Positions 1 through 7,081 of a stretch of DNA of 9,715 bases are shown piece after piece. The DNA lies in the NCBI GenBank assembly GCA_003242275.1, contig QGUX01000122.1, forward strand, positions 1 to 9,715, written 5' to 3'. A model generated the notes under the pieces. The model searched no databases. It was not told the DNA's origin and saw only the letters and a list, made by a program, of their open reading frames with translations. A program made the translations under genes and the position numbers. This stretch comes from Pseudomonadota bacterium (GTDB lineage Bacteria; Pseudomonadota; Gammaproteobacteria; Steroidobacterales; Steroidobacteraceae). Numbering within the stretch: position 1 is the stretch's first letter; every line of letters starts with the position of its first letter.

Positions 1-1518
1 TGCCCCCCTGCTCCCCCTCAGGCCGCCCGGGCAGGTTGCCCGGTCGCGCCAGGTTGGCCCCGCCGGCCCACCCGAAAAGGCCCACATCGCGTCCATGCGC
101 TGCGCCAAGCCGAAGGTGACGTTGATGATCTGGTCCATCGACAGCGGGAAGTGCTGCGTGGTGATCATCAGCGCGGTGGCCAGCGCGATGCCGATCACCG
201 TGGTGGCCGCGCGGCGCGGGAAGCGCAGGATGCGCCGCGCCACCATGCGCGACTTGCCGTCGAGCCGGGCCGTGAAGCGGTCGATCCAGCCGCCGCTGTG
301 CCCGAAGCGCGTGGGGGCGGGCGGGGCGAGGGCGGCCGCCGGCGGCAGGCTCACCGCCTTGCGCACGGCCTGGATGGAGCCGGCCAGCGCGGCCAGCACG
401 GTGATCGCCATGGCATTGAAGTACACCGCCGGCCCGGCGTCGAACCTCAGCCCCGGGATCTGGTACACGCTGGCATACACGCTGCCCACGTACTGGCCCA
501 CCCAGCGGCCGCCGATGGCGCCGACGAGGCTGCCGACCACGCCGAACACCAGCGCGAACTTGGCGTAGTGCACGGCGATGGCGGCATTGCCGTAGCCGAA
601 GGACTTCAGCAGGCCGATGTTCGAGCGCTCGGTGGCGACCAGGCGCGACAGCGACACGTTCAGCAGGAAGGCCGCCACCAGCAGGAACACCGGCGGCAGG
701 ATGCCCGCCATGGTCTTCAGCGAGGTCAGCTCGTCGGCCATGTAGCGCGCCGACAGCATGCGGTCCTGGCCGTAGGCGCCGCGGCCGCCATGCCGGGCGA
801 GGAGGCGGTCGATCTCGCGCATCACCATCTGCTCGCTGGCGCCCGGCGTCAGGCGCAGCACCAGGTCGTTGAAGGCGCCGTCGAGGTCGAAGGCGCGTCC
901 CAGCGCCTCGCGGTTCATCCACAGCACGCCGAAGCGCTCGGGCTCGGGCAGCAATGCGCCGGGCGCCACCGCGAACACGAACTCCGGGCTGCTGGCGATG
1001 CCGGTGATGACCACCTCGCGGCGCCGGCCGTACACCAGCGCTGCCAGCGTGTCGCCGGGCGCGAGGCCGTTGGCCTCGGCGAAGGCCTCGTTGACCAGCA
1101 CCTCGTTGTCGCGGTTGGGGGCCGGCAGGCGCCCCTGGCGCAGCACGATGGCGTTGACGCGCGGCTCGCGCCCCTCGGGCAGCGACACCAGCTGCGCGGA
1201 CACCGGTTCGCTGCGCCCGGGCATGTCGAGCAGGCCCACGCCCGAGACGCGCGCCTCCACGGCACTGACGCCGGGCAGCTCCTCGATCTGCCGCGCCACC
1301 GACAGCGGCGCGCGCACCACGCCGGCGGCCAGGTCGGCCATGCGGTAGCGGGCGTAGTAGTCGTCGCGCGCGCGCTCCAGCGAGTCGTACATGCCGTTGG
1401 CCATCACCGCGAGCACCACGCCGCAGGCCAGCACCGCGCTCACCGCCGCCATCTGCATCTTCATGCGGCCGATGTCGCGCAGCAGCTTGAGGTCGAGCCT
1501 GGAAAGCGAGGGCTTCAC
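1..1518 (-). CDS. ABC transporter permease, FtsX/MacB family (3' end beyond window)
   Basis: Inner-membrane permease of an ABC exporter, 506 codons visible with no stop before the left edge. A GTG start at 1518-1516 overlaps the ATPase stop as GTGA, a 4-bp coupling overlap. Residues about 22-42 form a first membrane helix. Residues about 43-265 are a MacB-like periplasmic domain with LPGV and VEAR segments. Helices follow at about 272-292, 320-340 and 368-385; the intervening [16 protein letters not shown] is the conserved FtsX cytoplasmic loop that contacts the ATPase. A second half begins near residue 424 with another helix at about 438-455. Such two-module permeases are usually about 780 residues, so roughly a third is missing. 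They typically export lipids, peptides or macrolide-like compounds with an HlyD-type adaptor; the substrate cannot be read here. The last 25 or so visible residues match the family poorly (see findings). Confidence 0.88.
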   Translation of the reverse strand, partial: MKPSLSRLDLKLLRDIGRMKMQMAAVSAVLACGVVLAVMANGMYDSLERARDDYYARYRMADLAAGVVRAPLSVARQIEELPGVSAVEARVSGVGLLDMPGRSEPVSAQLVSLPEGREPRVNAIVLRQGRLPAPNRDNEVLVNEAFAEANGLAPGDTLAALVYGRRREVVITGIASSPEFVFAVAPGALLPEPERFGVLWMNREALGRAFDLDGAFNDLVLRLTPGASEQMVMREIDRLLARHGGRGAYGQDRMLSARYMADELTSLKTMAGILPPVFLLVAAFLLNVSLSRLVATERSNIGLLKSFGYGNAAIAVHYAKFALVFGVVGSLVGAIGGRWVGQYVGSVYASVYQIPGLRFDAGPAVYFNAMAITVLAALAGSIQAVRKAVSLPPAAALAPPAPTRFGHSGGWIDRFTARLDGKSRMVARRILRFPRRAATTVIGIALATALMITTQHFPLSMDQIINVTFGLAQRMDAMWAFSGGPAGPTWRDRATCPGGLRGSRGA

Positions 1519-2225
1519 CAGTGCAGGTCCCCGGGCCGGGCGCGCGTGGCATTGCTCTCGATGCTGCGGATGGCGCCGTCGGCGAAGCGGATCACGCGGT
1601 CGCCGATGGAGGCGATGTCGGCGTTGTGCGTGATCAGCAGGGTGGTGGTGCCGAGCTGCTCGTTGGCGCGCACGATGGTCTCGAGCACGCGGATGCCGGT
1701 GGCCACGTCCAGCGCGCCGGTGGGCTCGTCGCAGAGCAGCACCGCGGGGCGCTTGGCGATGGCGCGGGCGATGGCCACGCGCTGCTGCTCGCCGCCGGAG
1801 AGCTGCGCCGGGAAGTGGTTCAGGCGCTTCTCCAGCCCCACCAGCGCCAGGGCCTCTGCCGCCGGCAGCGGATCGTCGGCCACCTCGGTGACCAGCTCCA
1901 CGTTCTCCTCGGCGGTGAGGCTGGCGATCAGGTTGTAGAACTGGAACACGAAGCCGACGCGGTGGCGGCGGAAGGCCGTCACCTCGGCGTCGCTGGCGGT
2001 GGCGAGGTCGAGGTCGCCCGACCACGCGTGGCCGGCGGTGGGACGGTCCAGTCCGCCCAATATGTTGAGCAGCGTGGACTTGCCCGAGCCCGAGGGCCCC
2101 AGCAGCACGATCAGCTCGCCGCGGCGCACCGTGAGGTCGACGCCGCGCAATGCCAGCACGGCCGCTTCTCCCTCCCCATAGCGCTTCTGCACGCCCTCGA
2201 GCCGGTAGATGGGGGCCTCATCCAT
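1515..2225 (-). CDS. ABC transporter ATP-binding protein, MacB/LolD type
   Basis: Cytoplasmic ATPase that powers the adjacent permease. All nucleotide-binding motifs are present. Numbered from the longest start (2246), they are Walker [10 protein letters not shown] at 50-58, Q-loop FQF at 101-103, signature LSGGEQQRV at 149-157, Walker [13 protein letters not shown] at 169-180 and the H-loop histidine in ITHNAD at about 207. The long [30 protein letters not shown] stretch is typical of the MacB/LolD/FtsE subfamily. Three in-frame ATGs exist at 2246, 2237 and 2225. I prefer 2225 ([12 protein letters not shown]) because it fits the family length and has GGTG six bases upstream; the two upstream starts have no visible ribosome site and run into the shared promoter. 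The TGA stop overlaps the permease GTG. No periplasmic adaptor gene is in view, and upstream is the divergent ppa, so any adaptor would lie beyond the left edge. Confidence 0.93.
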   Translation of the reverse strand: MDEAPIYRLEGVQKRYGEGEAAVLALRGVDLTVRRGELIVLLGPSGSGKSTLLNILGGLDRPTAGHAWSGDLDLATASDAEVTAFRRHRVGFVFQFYNLIASLTAEENVELVTEVADDPLPAAEALALVGLEKRLNHFPAQLSGGEQQRVAIARAIAKRPAVLLCDEPTGALDVATGIRVLETIVRANEQLGTTTLLITHNADIASIGDRVIRFADGAIRSIESNATRARPGDLHW

Positions 2226-2227
2226 GG

Positions 2228-2325
2228 CTTGCACCATGCAAGGCATGATGCGCGATAATCGCGCGCCCTGTCATTCCCCCCCCCTTTCCCCTGACGAGAC
2301 TTTTCCCTGATCCGGAGCATTCCTG
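2228..2325. promoter_or_regulatory. Divergent promoter region between the ABC unit and ppa
   Basis: The gap between the two divergent starts holds a perfect 7-bp inverted repeat with a one-base centre, GCGCGATAATCGCGC at 2250-2264. GATAAT (2254-2259) is a good plus-strand -10 candidate for ppa, followed by a GC-rich GCGCGCCC stretch that resembles a stringently controlled discriminator. TTGCAC at 2229-2234 is a possible -35, but its 19-bp spacing is long. On the minus strand the same dyad reads GATTAT and could serve the ATPase. A run of nine C (2276-2284) lies in the ppa leader. The ppa ribosome site GGAG is at 2314-2317, eight bases before the ATG. The dyad is seen; promoter roles are inferred. 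Confidence 0.5.
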
Positions 2326-2862
2326 ATGCGTCTTGACGCCCTGCCGATCGGCAACAATCCCCCCAGTGAAGTCAACGTGGTCGTCGAAGTGCCCGTTGGT
2401 GGCGAGCCGATCAAGTACGAGGTCCACAAGGCTTCCGGCGCGCTGATCGTCGACCGCTTCCTGTACACGGCGATGCGCTACCCCGGGAACTACGGCTTCA
2501 TCCCCCACACGTTGTCGGAGGACGGCGATCCCTGCGACGTGATCATCGCCAACCACCGCGGCCTTCTGCCCGGGTCAGTGATTGCCGTGCGCCCGGTGGG
2601 CGTGCTGAAGATGCAGGACGAGGCCGGCGGTGACGAGAAGATCGTGGCCGTGCCGGTGCCGCGCGTGTCACGCCGCTACGAGCACGTGCACCAGTACACC
2701 GACCTGCCGGAGATCACCCGCCAGCAGATCCAGCACTTCTTCGAGCACTACAAGGACCTGGAAGGCGGCAAGTGGGTGAAGGTCACCGGCTGGGGCGACG
2801 CCGAGGAGGCGCGCCGCTGCATCAGCGAATCCATTGCGCGGTTCGCGTCGCAGAAAGCCTGA
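2326..2862 (+). CDS. ppa: Inorganic pyrophosphatase, family I
   Basis: Soluble cytoplasmic enzyme that hydrolyses pyrophosphate to two phosphates and so pulls nucleic acid, protein and coenzyme synthesis forward. At 178 residues it has the usual length of bacterial family I enzymes (E. coli is about 175). The signature DGDPCDV is at 66-72, giving metal-binding Asp66, Asp68 and Asp71. Further acidic ligands Asp98 and Asp103 lie in [10 protein letters not shown]. Other conserved pieces are [13 protein letters not shown] (21-33), [12 protein letters not shown] (52-63), [10 protein letters not shown] and KWVKVTGW. The start is supported by GGAG eight bases upstream. It is transcribed alone, divergent from the ABC unit. 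Its last 41 bp overlap the convergent kinase gene, and no terminator hairpin follows the stop. Confidence 0.98.
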   Translation: MRLDALPIGNNPPSEVNVVVEVPVGGEPIKYEVHKASGALIVDRFLYTAMRYPGNYGFIPHTLSEDGDPCDVIIANHRGLLPGSVIAVRPVGVLKMQDEAGGDEKIVAVPVPRVSRRYEHVHQYTDLPEITRQQIQHFFEHYKDLEGGKWVKVTGWGDAEEARRCISESIARFASQKA

Positions 2863-3712
2863 TCAGGTGGTCGGCGCGGTCCGGCATCTCCGCGAGGATG
2901 TGCCGGGTCACGCGCTCGTAGTGCGCGATGAAGCGCGCGATCGCGGCATCGTCCATCACGCGCGAGGCATCGCCGCCCTCGCGCGCCATACGCGCGGCGA
3001 GCTTCCTTTCCTGCTCGGCGCGCCAGCCGTGCACCACCTCGAAGGAGGGCGCCTGGAGCAGCACCAGCGGTGACAGGCGGTCGAACAGCGCGCGGTAGGG
3101 CCCCTTGAGGGCATCGTTGACGTAGCGGCGCCAGGCGCCGTCGGGGTCCTCACCGCGCTCCAGCGCATTGACCGGTTCGGCCAGCTCCGCATCATCCTGC
3201 GGCCGGGCGCCCACGCACCAGCCCTCCAGGATCACCACGCGCATCGGGCCGTGCGCCACCGGCCAGTCGCGATGCGGCCTGCGATCATCGCGCGCCTTGT
3301 CGAAGGAGGGCAGGTGCACCTCGCCCGCGAGCGCGAGCTGGTCGATGGTGGCCTGCGCCAGCTCCACGTCGTGGGTGCCGGGCACGCCGCGGGTGGCCAG
3401 CAGCGGATGCACCCGCCGCGCCAGCTCCTGGCGCGTGGCACGCGGCAGGTAGAAATCATCGATGGACAGCGCCGCGGCGGGCAGGTCCTCGCGCGAGAGC
3501 AGTTCCACCAGCGCCGCGGCGGCGGTGGACTTGCCGCTGCCCTGCGCGCCGCACAGCCCGACGGTGACCATGTGGTCGGCCAGCCGCGCGCGGCGCGTGA
3601 TCGCCCCGGCCAGCGGCACCAGCGCATGCTCGATGGTGTGCCGGTAGTCCTGCGGCAGGCGTTCGCGCTCGAGGAAGGCGTCGACCCAGTCGCGCATGGG
3701 CGCGGGGCTCAC
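2822..3712 (-). CDS. P-loop kinase, D-glycerate 3-kinase (GLYK/Tda10) type
   Basis: Predicted cytoplasmic kinase that phosphorylates D-glycerate to 3-phosphoglycerate. Numbered from ATG 3697 (291 residues): Walker [10 protein letters not shown] 50-58, SIDDFY 78-83, [13 protein letters not shown] 98-110, LPSFDK 129-134 and EGW 158-160. This order (GxQGSGKST, SIDDFY, GRGxPGTHD, PxxDK, EGW) matches plant glycerate kinase and yeast Tda10 rather than the bacterial GarK or TtuD glycerate kinases. An alternative GTG start at 3712 gives 296 residues and overlaps the dehydrogenase stop as GTGA, the arrangement also seen in the ABC operon; neither start has a clear ribosome site, so coupled translation is likely and I use the GTG. 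It is second in the operon after a glyoxylate/hydroxypyruvate reductase-like gene, which supports glycerate as substrate. Related nucleoside or pantothenate kinases share the fold, so the substrate remains inferred. Confidence 0.82.
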   Translation of the reverse strand: MSPAPMRDWVDAFLERERLPQDYRHTIEHALVPLAGAITRRARLADHMVTVGLCGAQGSGKSTAAAALVELLSREDLPAAALSIDDFYLPRATRQELARRVHPLLATRGVPGTHDVELAQATIDQLALAGEVHLPSFDKARDDRRPHRDWPVAHGPMRVVILEGWCVGARPQDDAELAEPVNALERGEDPDGAWRRYVNDALKGPYRALFDRLSPLVLLQAPSFEVVHGWRAEQERKLAARMAREGGDASRVMDDAAIARFIAHYERVTRHILAEMPDRADHLIRLSATRTAQWIR

Positions 3713-4683
3713 ACCACCGGGTCGCGCAGCGGCCGGCCGGCGAAGAAGGCCTCCAGGTTCTCTGCCACACGCATGCCCATGGCGGTGCGCGTTTCGCGCG
3801 TGGCGCTGCCCAGGTGCGGCAGCAGCACGGCGTTCTCCAGCGCCAGCAGCTCCGGATGCACGCGCGGCTCCTCTTCGTAGACGTCGAGGCCGGCGGCCGC
3901 GATGCGGCCCTGCTTCAATGCCGCCGCCAGCGCGGCTTCGTCCACCACCGGGCCGCGCGCCGTGTTCACCAGCACCGCGGTGGGCTTCATGCGCGCCAGG
4001 CGCGCGGCATCGACCAGGTGGAAGGTCTCCGCGCCGCCGGGCGTATGCAGCGAGAGCACGTCGGCCTCGGCGACCAGATCGTCCAGCGAGGCGTAGAAGC
4101 GCGCGCCGGTCGCCTGTTCCACCTCGGGGGTCGCACGCCGCCGGCCGTAGTAGCCGATCCTCATGCCGAAGGCGGCATGCGCCTTGCGGGCGGTGGCCTG
4201 CGCGATGCGGCCGAAGCCCACCAGTCCCAGCAGCTTGCCGGTGAGGCTCTGGCCCAGCATGTGGGTGGGACGCCAGCCGGTCCAGCGGCCGGCGCGCAGC
4301 TCGCGCTCGCCCTCGCCGGCGCGGCGCGTGGCCATCAGCATCAGCAGGATGGCGAGGTCGGCGGTGGTGTCGGTAAGCACGTCCGGCGTGTTGGACACGC
4401 GGATGGACAGCCGCCGCGCCGCCTCCACGTCGATGTGGTTGAAGCCCACGCCGAAGTTGCCGATCAGCCGCACCCGCCGGCCGGGCACCTCGAGCACCGA
4501 GGCGTCGATGCGGTCGGTGACGGTGGGGCACAGCGCGTCGTACTCGCGCATGGCCGCGCGCAGCGCATCGGCCGTCATCGGCACGTCGTTCTCGTTCAGG
4601 GTCACGTCGTAGCGGGCCGCGAGGTACTCCTCGACTTCGCGGGTCCAGCGGCGGGTGAGGAGGATGCGGGGGCGTTGGCTCAT
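3709..4683 (-). CDS. D-2-hydroxyacid dehydrogenase, glyoxylate/hydroxypyruvate reductase type
   Basis: Cytoplasmic NAD(P)H-dependent reductase, 324 residues, the usual length. It probably converts glyoxylate to glycolate and hydroxypyruvate to D-glycerate. The family catalytic triad is visible: Arg243 in NTARGPVVDE, Glu272 in DVYEEEP and His290 in LLPHLGSAT. The cofactor loop is GFGRIA at 156-161, so the third glycine of GxGxxG is alanine. The second strand ends IGYYGRRR with no acidic residue, which points to NADPH. The N-terminal LIGNFGVGFNHIDVEAA and SNTPDVLTDTTADLA are typical of the GyaR/GhrB branch, and the lack of an ACT domain argues against phosphoglycerate dehydrogenase. ATG 4683 has GGAAGGGA at 4685-4692 just upstream. 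It is first in the operon with the glycerate kinase and divergent from the TolC-like gene. Exact substrate preference cannot be fixed from sequence. Confidence 0.9.
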   Translation of the reverse strand: MSQRPRILLTRRWTREVEEYLAARYDVTLNENDVPMTADALRAAMREYDALCPTVTDRIDASVLEVPGRRVRLIGNFGVGFNHIDVEAARRLSIRVSNTPDVLTDTTADLAILLMLMATRRAGEGERELRAGRWTGWRPTHMLGQSLTGKLLGLVGFGRIAQATARKAHAAFGMRIGYYGRRRATPEVEQATGARFYASLDDLVAEADVLSLHTPGGAETFHLVDAARLARMKPTAVLVNTARGPVVDEAALAAALKQGRIAAAGLDVYEEEPRVHPELLALENAVLLPHLGSATRETRTAMGMRVAENLEAFFAGRPLRDPVV

Positions 4684-4713
4684 GTCCCTTCCGGTCGTGG
4701 TCTTCGAGGTCGC

Positions 4714-4729
4714 GGCACTATATAGTGCC
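4714..4729. promoter_or_regulatory. 16-bp perfect palindrome in divergent promoter
   Basis: GGCACTATATAGTGCC reads identically on both strands and sits in the 51-bp gap between the dehydrogenase start (4683) and the TolC-like start (4735). It contains a TATAGT -10-like hexamer on each strand (4721-4726 plus; complement of 4717-4722 minus). The minus-strand hexamer would give a leader of roughly 25 bases with a ribosome site. The plus-strand one would place the transcript start almost on the ATG, which has no ribosome site, so leaderless translation is possible. I see no convincing -35 for either. A dimeric repressor sitting here would block both promoters; that role is inferred. Confidence 0.5.
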
Positions 4730-4734
4730 CTTCC

Positions 4735-6108
4735 ATGCTCAGGAACCGCTGCTGGCCCTGCGTGGGATTGCTGCTTCTGGCCGGCGGCTGTGCCGTTCCT
4801 TCCGCGCGCGACAACGCCACCGCGGCCAGCGGCCTCGTCGGGCCGACGGTGCCGGCGCCGCTGGTCTGGCGGCGCGACCCCGAGGCCGACCGCGAGGCAC
4901 GCGAGCGCGCCGCCGAGCTGCTGGAGGGCGGGCTCACGCTGCGCGAGGCCATCGCGGTGGCCTTCCTCGCCAGTCCCTCCCTGCAGGTGGCCTTCGAGGA
5001 ACTGGAGATCTCGCGCGCCGAGCTGGTGGCGGCGACGCGTCCCGCCAATCCCTATGTGGTGCTGGGTTCGCGCGAACCGGGCGGCGACCTCGCCGCCTAC
5101 TATCCCGAGCGCACCATCAGCGTCGGCGTGCTGCAGAACGTGATGTCGCTGCTGATGATTCCCGGGCGGCGCGCCGCCGCGCAGCGGAACCTCGAGCGCG
5201 TGCGCTTCGAGGTGGCGCAGCAGGCCGCCGAGCACGCCACGCTGGTGGCCGAGGCCTGGTATCGCTACAGCGCCGCGCTGCGCCTGGTGGAACTGCACGA
5301 GCTGGGGGTCAACGCGGCCCGCAGCGGCCTGGATGCGCTCACCATCGCGGTGGCCAACGGCGAGGCCGACAGCGACGACGTGGACGTGTCACGCGTGGAG
5401 CTGTTCCGCATGGAGTCGGACCTGGAGCGCGCGCGCCTCGAGGCGGTCGACGAGCGCGCGCGGCTGGCGACGCTGCTGGGCATCGCCGGCTGGCGCGACG
5501 ACTGGCAGATCGCGGGCAACCTGCCCGGCCTGCCGGCCAGTGATCCCGACGCCGCCGCCGTCGAGGCCGCCGCGGTGCGCGGCCGCTTCGACCTGCAGGC
5601 CGCGCAGAAGCTGGTGGAGATGCGGCTGCGCGAGCTGTCCACGCAGCGCCGCTTCCGCTGGCTCAACGAGTTCGAGATCGGCCTGTTCCGCGACAAGGCC
5701 ATCGGCGACACCCCGTTCACCGGTCCGACCGTGGCCTTCGACGTGCCGCTGTTCGACCAGCGCCAGGCCCAGCTGCTGCAGGCCGATGCCGCGCTTCGCA
5801 GCGCCACGCGCAACCTCGAGGCGGCCGTGCTCGAGGCCCGCCAGCAGATCAGGCGGCATGCCCAGGTCGTGGCCTCGATGCGCCGGCTGATCGAGCACTA
5901 CGAGCGCGACATCCTTCCCCACCACCAGCGCATGGTGGCGCAGCTGGGCGCGGGCAGGCCCGACGAGGGGCCGCGGGTGAACGCCCGGCTCGGCCTGCTC
6001 GAAGCCCAGCGCGAACACCTGCAATTGCTCCGGGACTACTGGGTGGCGCGCTCGGCACTGGCCCACGCGGCAGGGGACTGGCTGGCCCTGAGCGGAATCG
6101 GGCAATAA
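4735..6108 (+). CDS. TolC-family outer-membrane efflux lipoprotein
   Basis: Predicted outer-membrane channel of a tripartite efflux system, 457 residues. The N terminus is a lipoprotein signal: basic MLRNR, a hydrophobic core and LLLLAGGC with lipidated Cys19. LTLREAIAVAFLASPSLQ (about 67-84) is the usual start of the first OEP repeat. Long helical segments rich in Ala, Glu and Arg follow, with AEAWYRYSAALRLVE in the first coiled-coil hairpin, FDVPLFDQRQAQLLQADAALR opening the second, and a C-terminal RDYWVARSALAHAAGDW. The pattern resembles the branch often found beside multicopper oxidases and heavy-metal efflux pumps, but no pump or adaptor is in the window, so partner and cargo are unknown. 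The ATG is fixed by the signal peptide despite lacking a ribosome site. The porin downstream has its own promoter, so this is probably a single-gene unit. Confidence 0.88.
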   Translation: MLRNRCWPCVGLLLLAGGCAVPSARDNATAASGLVGPTVPAPLVWRRDPEADREARERAAELLEGGLTLREAIAVAFLASPSLQVAFEELEISRAELVAATRPANPYVVLGSREPGGDLAAYYPERTISVGVLQNVMSLLMIPGRRAAAQRNLERVRFEVAQQAAEHATLVAEAWYRYSAALRLVELHELGVNAARSGLDALTIAVANGEADSDDVDVSRVELFRMESDLERARLEAVDERARLATLLGIAGWRDDWQIAGNLPGLPASDPDAAAVEAAAVRGRFDLQAAQKLVEMRLRELSTQRRFRWLNEFEIGLFRDKAIGDTPFTGPTVAFDVPLFDQRQAQLLQADAALRSATRNLEAAVLEARQQIRRHAQVVASMRRLIEHYERDILPHHQRMVAQLGAGRPDEGPRVNARLGLLEAQREHLQLLRDYWVARSALAHAAGDWLALSGIGQ

Positions 6109-6177
6109 CCTCGAGAGTGCGTTGCCCGCTTGCCACAAGCCCATTCGTGCGCTACCCGCACACTTAACTGAAAGCCT

Positions 6178-6205
6178 TTTACTCGTGGACTCTTGCTGCT
6201 AGGCT
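6178..6205 (+). promoter_or_regulatory. Predicted promoter of porin 1
   Basis: TTTACT (6178-6183), a 16-bp spacer and TAGGCT (6200-6205), preceded by GCTGC. The same GCTGCTAGGCT block occurs upstream of porin 2 at the same offset to further conserved bases, which makes the call stronger than either copy alone. Transcription would begin at about 6211-6213, inside or next to the leader hairpin. No good terminator separates it from the TolC-like gene; only a weak 5-bp hairpin at 6147-6161 without a U-tract is present. Confidence 0.5.
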
Positions 6206-6207
6206 TG

Positions 6208-6240
6208 CGCCACGCCATTGCGTCGGGGACTCGCAACAGG
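6208..6240 (+). other. Porin 1 leader hairpin and GCAACAGG box
   Basis: CGCCACGC (6208-6215), CATT loop, then GCGT (6220-6223) and GG after a two-base bulge form a small stem. GCAACAGG follows at 6233-6240. Every conserved base recurs in the porin 2 leader with identical spacing (17 bases from the end of CGCCACGC to GCAACAGG). The loop differs (CATT here, TTCG there). This may be a 5' stabilising stem, a protein site or an sRNA target; which one is not visible. Confidence 0.4.
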
Positions 6241-6296
6241 TGTCAGCGCCCCGGGTTTCACCACACAGCTACAACGACTAAGGGAGTGGAATTCAG

Positions 6297-7007
6297 ATGA
6301 AAGCACGTATTGCGGTTGCCGGGGCATTGCTGGCCGCCACGGGGCTGGCCGGTGCGGCGGAAATCAGCGCCACCGCGACCCTGACCAACGACTACGACTG
6401 GCGTGGCATCAGCAAGACCCAGGGGGATCCGGCTTTCCAGCTCGGCCTGAACTATGCGGCCGACTCGGGCCTCTACATGGGCATCTGGGGCAGCAACGTG
6501 AAGTTCGCCAACACGGCCGACTGGGAGGTTTACGGTCGCCGTCCCAACACCGAGCTCGACCTGTACCTGGGCTATGCGCTGGGTGATCCGGACGAGAGCA
6601 TCGGCTGGGACATCGGCGCCCTCTACTACAGCTATCCGAACGCGGGCGAGGGCAACTTCGCCGAGGTGTACGCCGGCATCAGCAAGGGCGTCTTCAACCT
6701 GAAGGCGTGGTACGCGTGGGACTTCGTCGGTTCGGGCGAGACCGCCTACTACGTCGACGGCAACGTGACCGTGCCGATGGCCAACGGCTTCAGCTTCCTG
6801 GCGCACCTGGGCTACAGCGCCGGCAAGTACCACAAGGACATCTCCGGCGCCGGCGAGTACCTCGACTGGTCGGCCGGCGTGGGCTACGACGTGGGCGGCT
6901 GGAGCGCCTCGCTGCGTTATGTCGACGGCAGCGACATGGACACCAACCCGCGCAACCTCGGCCGGTTCGTGTTCTCGCTGTCGACCACGCTCGGCGGCGC
7001 AGAGTAA
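6297..7007 (+). CDS. TorF-family putative porin (paralogue 1)
   Basis: Predicted outer-membrane beta-barrel protein of 236 residues. The signal peptide MKARIAVAGALLAATGLAGA is cleaved before AEI. The mature start ISATATLTNDYDWRGISKTQGDPAFQLGLNY and SGLYMGIWGSNVKF match the Gcw_chp/TorF putative porin family (SDYxFRGISQT, GxWGSN). Alternating aromatic and small residues continue through LYYSYPN, EVYAGISKG, WSAGVGYDVGGWSASLRYVDGS and end at FVFSLSTTLGG, as expected for amphipathic strands. The ribosome site GGGAG (6282-6286) is ten bases before the ATG. A second paralogue lies 396 bp downstream, about two thirds similar at the N-terminal half by eye. Compared with paralogue 2 it has an extra stretch around EVYGRRPNTELDLY, in a likely extracellular loop. 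Transport substrate is unknown; members are found in many aquatic proteobacteria. Confidence 0.9.
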   Translation: MKARIAVAGALLAATGLAGAAEISATATLTNDYDWRGISKTQGDPAFQLGLNYAADSGLYMGIWGSNVKFANTADWEVYGRRPNTELDLYLGYALGDPDESIGWDIGALYYSYPNAGEGNFAEVYAGISKGVFNLKAWYAWDFVGSGETAYYVDGNVTVPMANGFSFLAHLGYSAGKYHKDISGAGEYLDWSAGVGYDVGGWSASLRYVDGSDMDTNPRNLGRFVFSLSTTLGGAE

Positions 7008-7018
7008 GTCCGGTTTCG

Positions 7019-7037
7019 GGGCCGCCTCCGGCGGCCC
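7019..7037 (+). repeat. GC hairpin just after the porin 1 stop
   Basis: A perfect 8-bp stem, GGGCCGCC and GGCGGCCC, with a 3-base TCC loop begins 12 bases after the stop codon. It has no U-tract of its own and precedes the true terminator at 7049. Such a hairpin could protect the porin mRNA 3' end from exonucleases; that role is inferred. Confidence 0.55.
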
Positions 7038-7048
7038 TTGCGGGACAG

Positions 7049-7081
7049 GGCCCGGCAGCCTTGCGGCGCCGGGCCTTTTTT
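7049..7081 (+). terminator. Rho-independent terminator of porin 1
   Basis: Perfect 8-bp stem GGCCCGGC (7049-7056) and GCCGGGCC (7068-7075), an 11-base loop and six T (7076-7081). It is a textbook intrinsic terminator and separates the two porins into independent transcripts. Confidence 0.9.

Noticed and set aside
151..2258. Long plus-strand open frames opposite the ABC permease and ATPase
   Set aside because: They are rich in His, Gln, Arg, Gly and Ala with no domain pattern, and lie antisense to genes with full motifs; a GC-rich codon effect.
2822..4531. Kinase fused to a long N-terminal domain
   Set aside because: The upstream part is an out-of-frame reading of the dehydrogenase gene, Arg/Gly-rich and without pattern; the real start is near the dehydrogenase stop.
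3251..4725. Plus-strand open frames opposite the kinase and dehydrogenase
   Set aside because: Low-complexity antisense frames without ribosome sites; the minus strand holds the catalytic motifs.
4684..5298. N-terminal extension of the dehydrogenase into the TolC-like gene
   Set aside because: The extension is antisense to the lipoprotein and not family-like; ATG 4683 has a purine-rich ribosome site and the normal family N terminus.
6147..6161. Hairpin GTGCG-CTACC-CGCAC as terminator of the TolC-like gene
   Set aside because: Only 5 bp and not followed by a T-tract, so not convincing.
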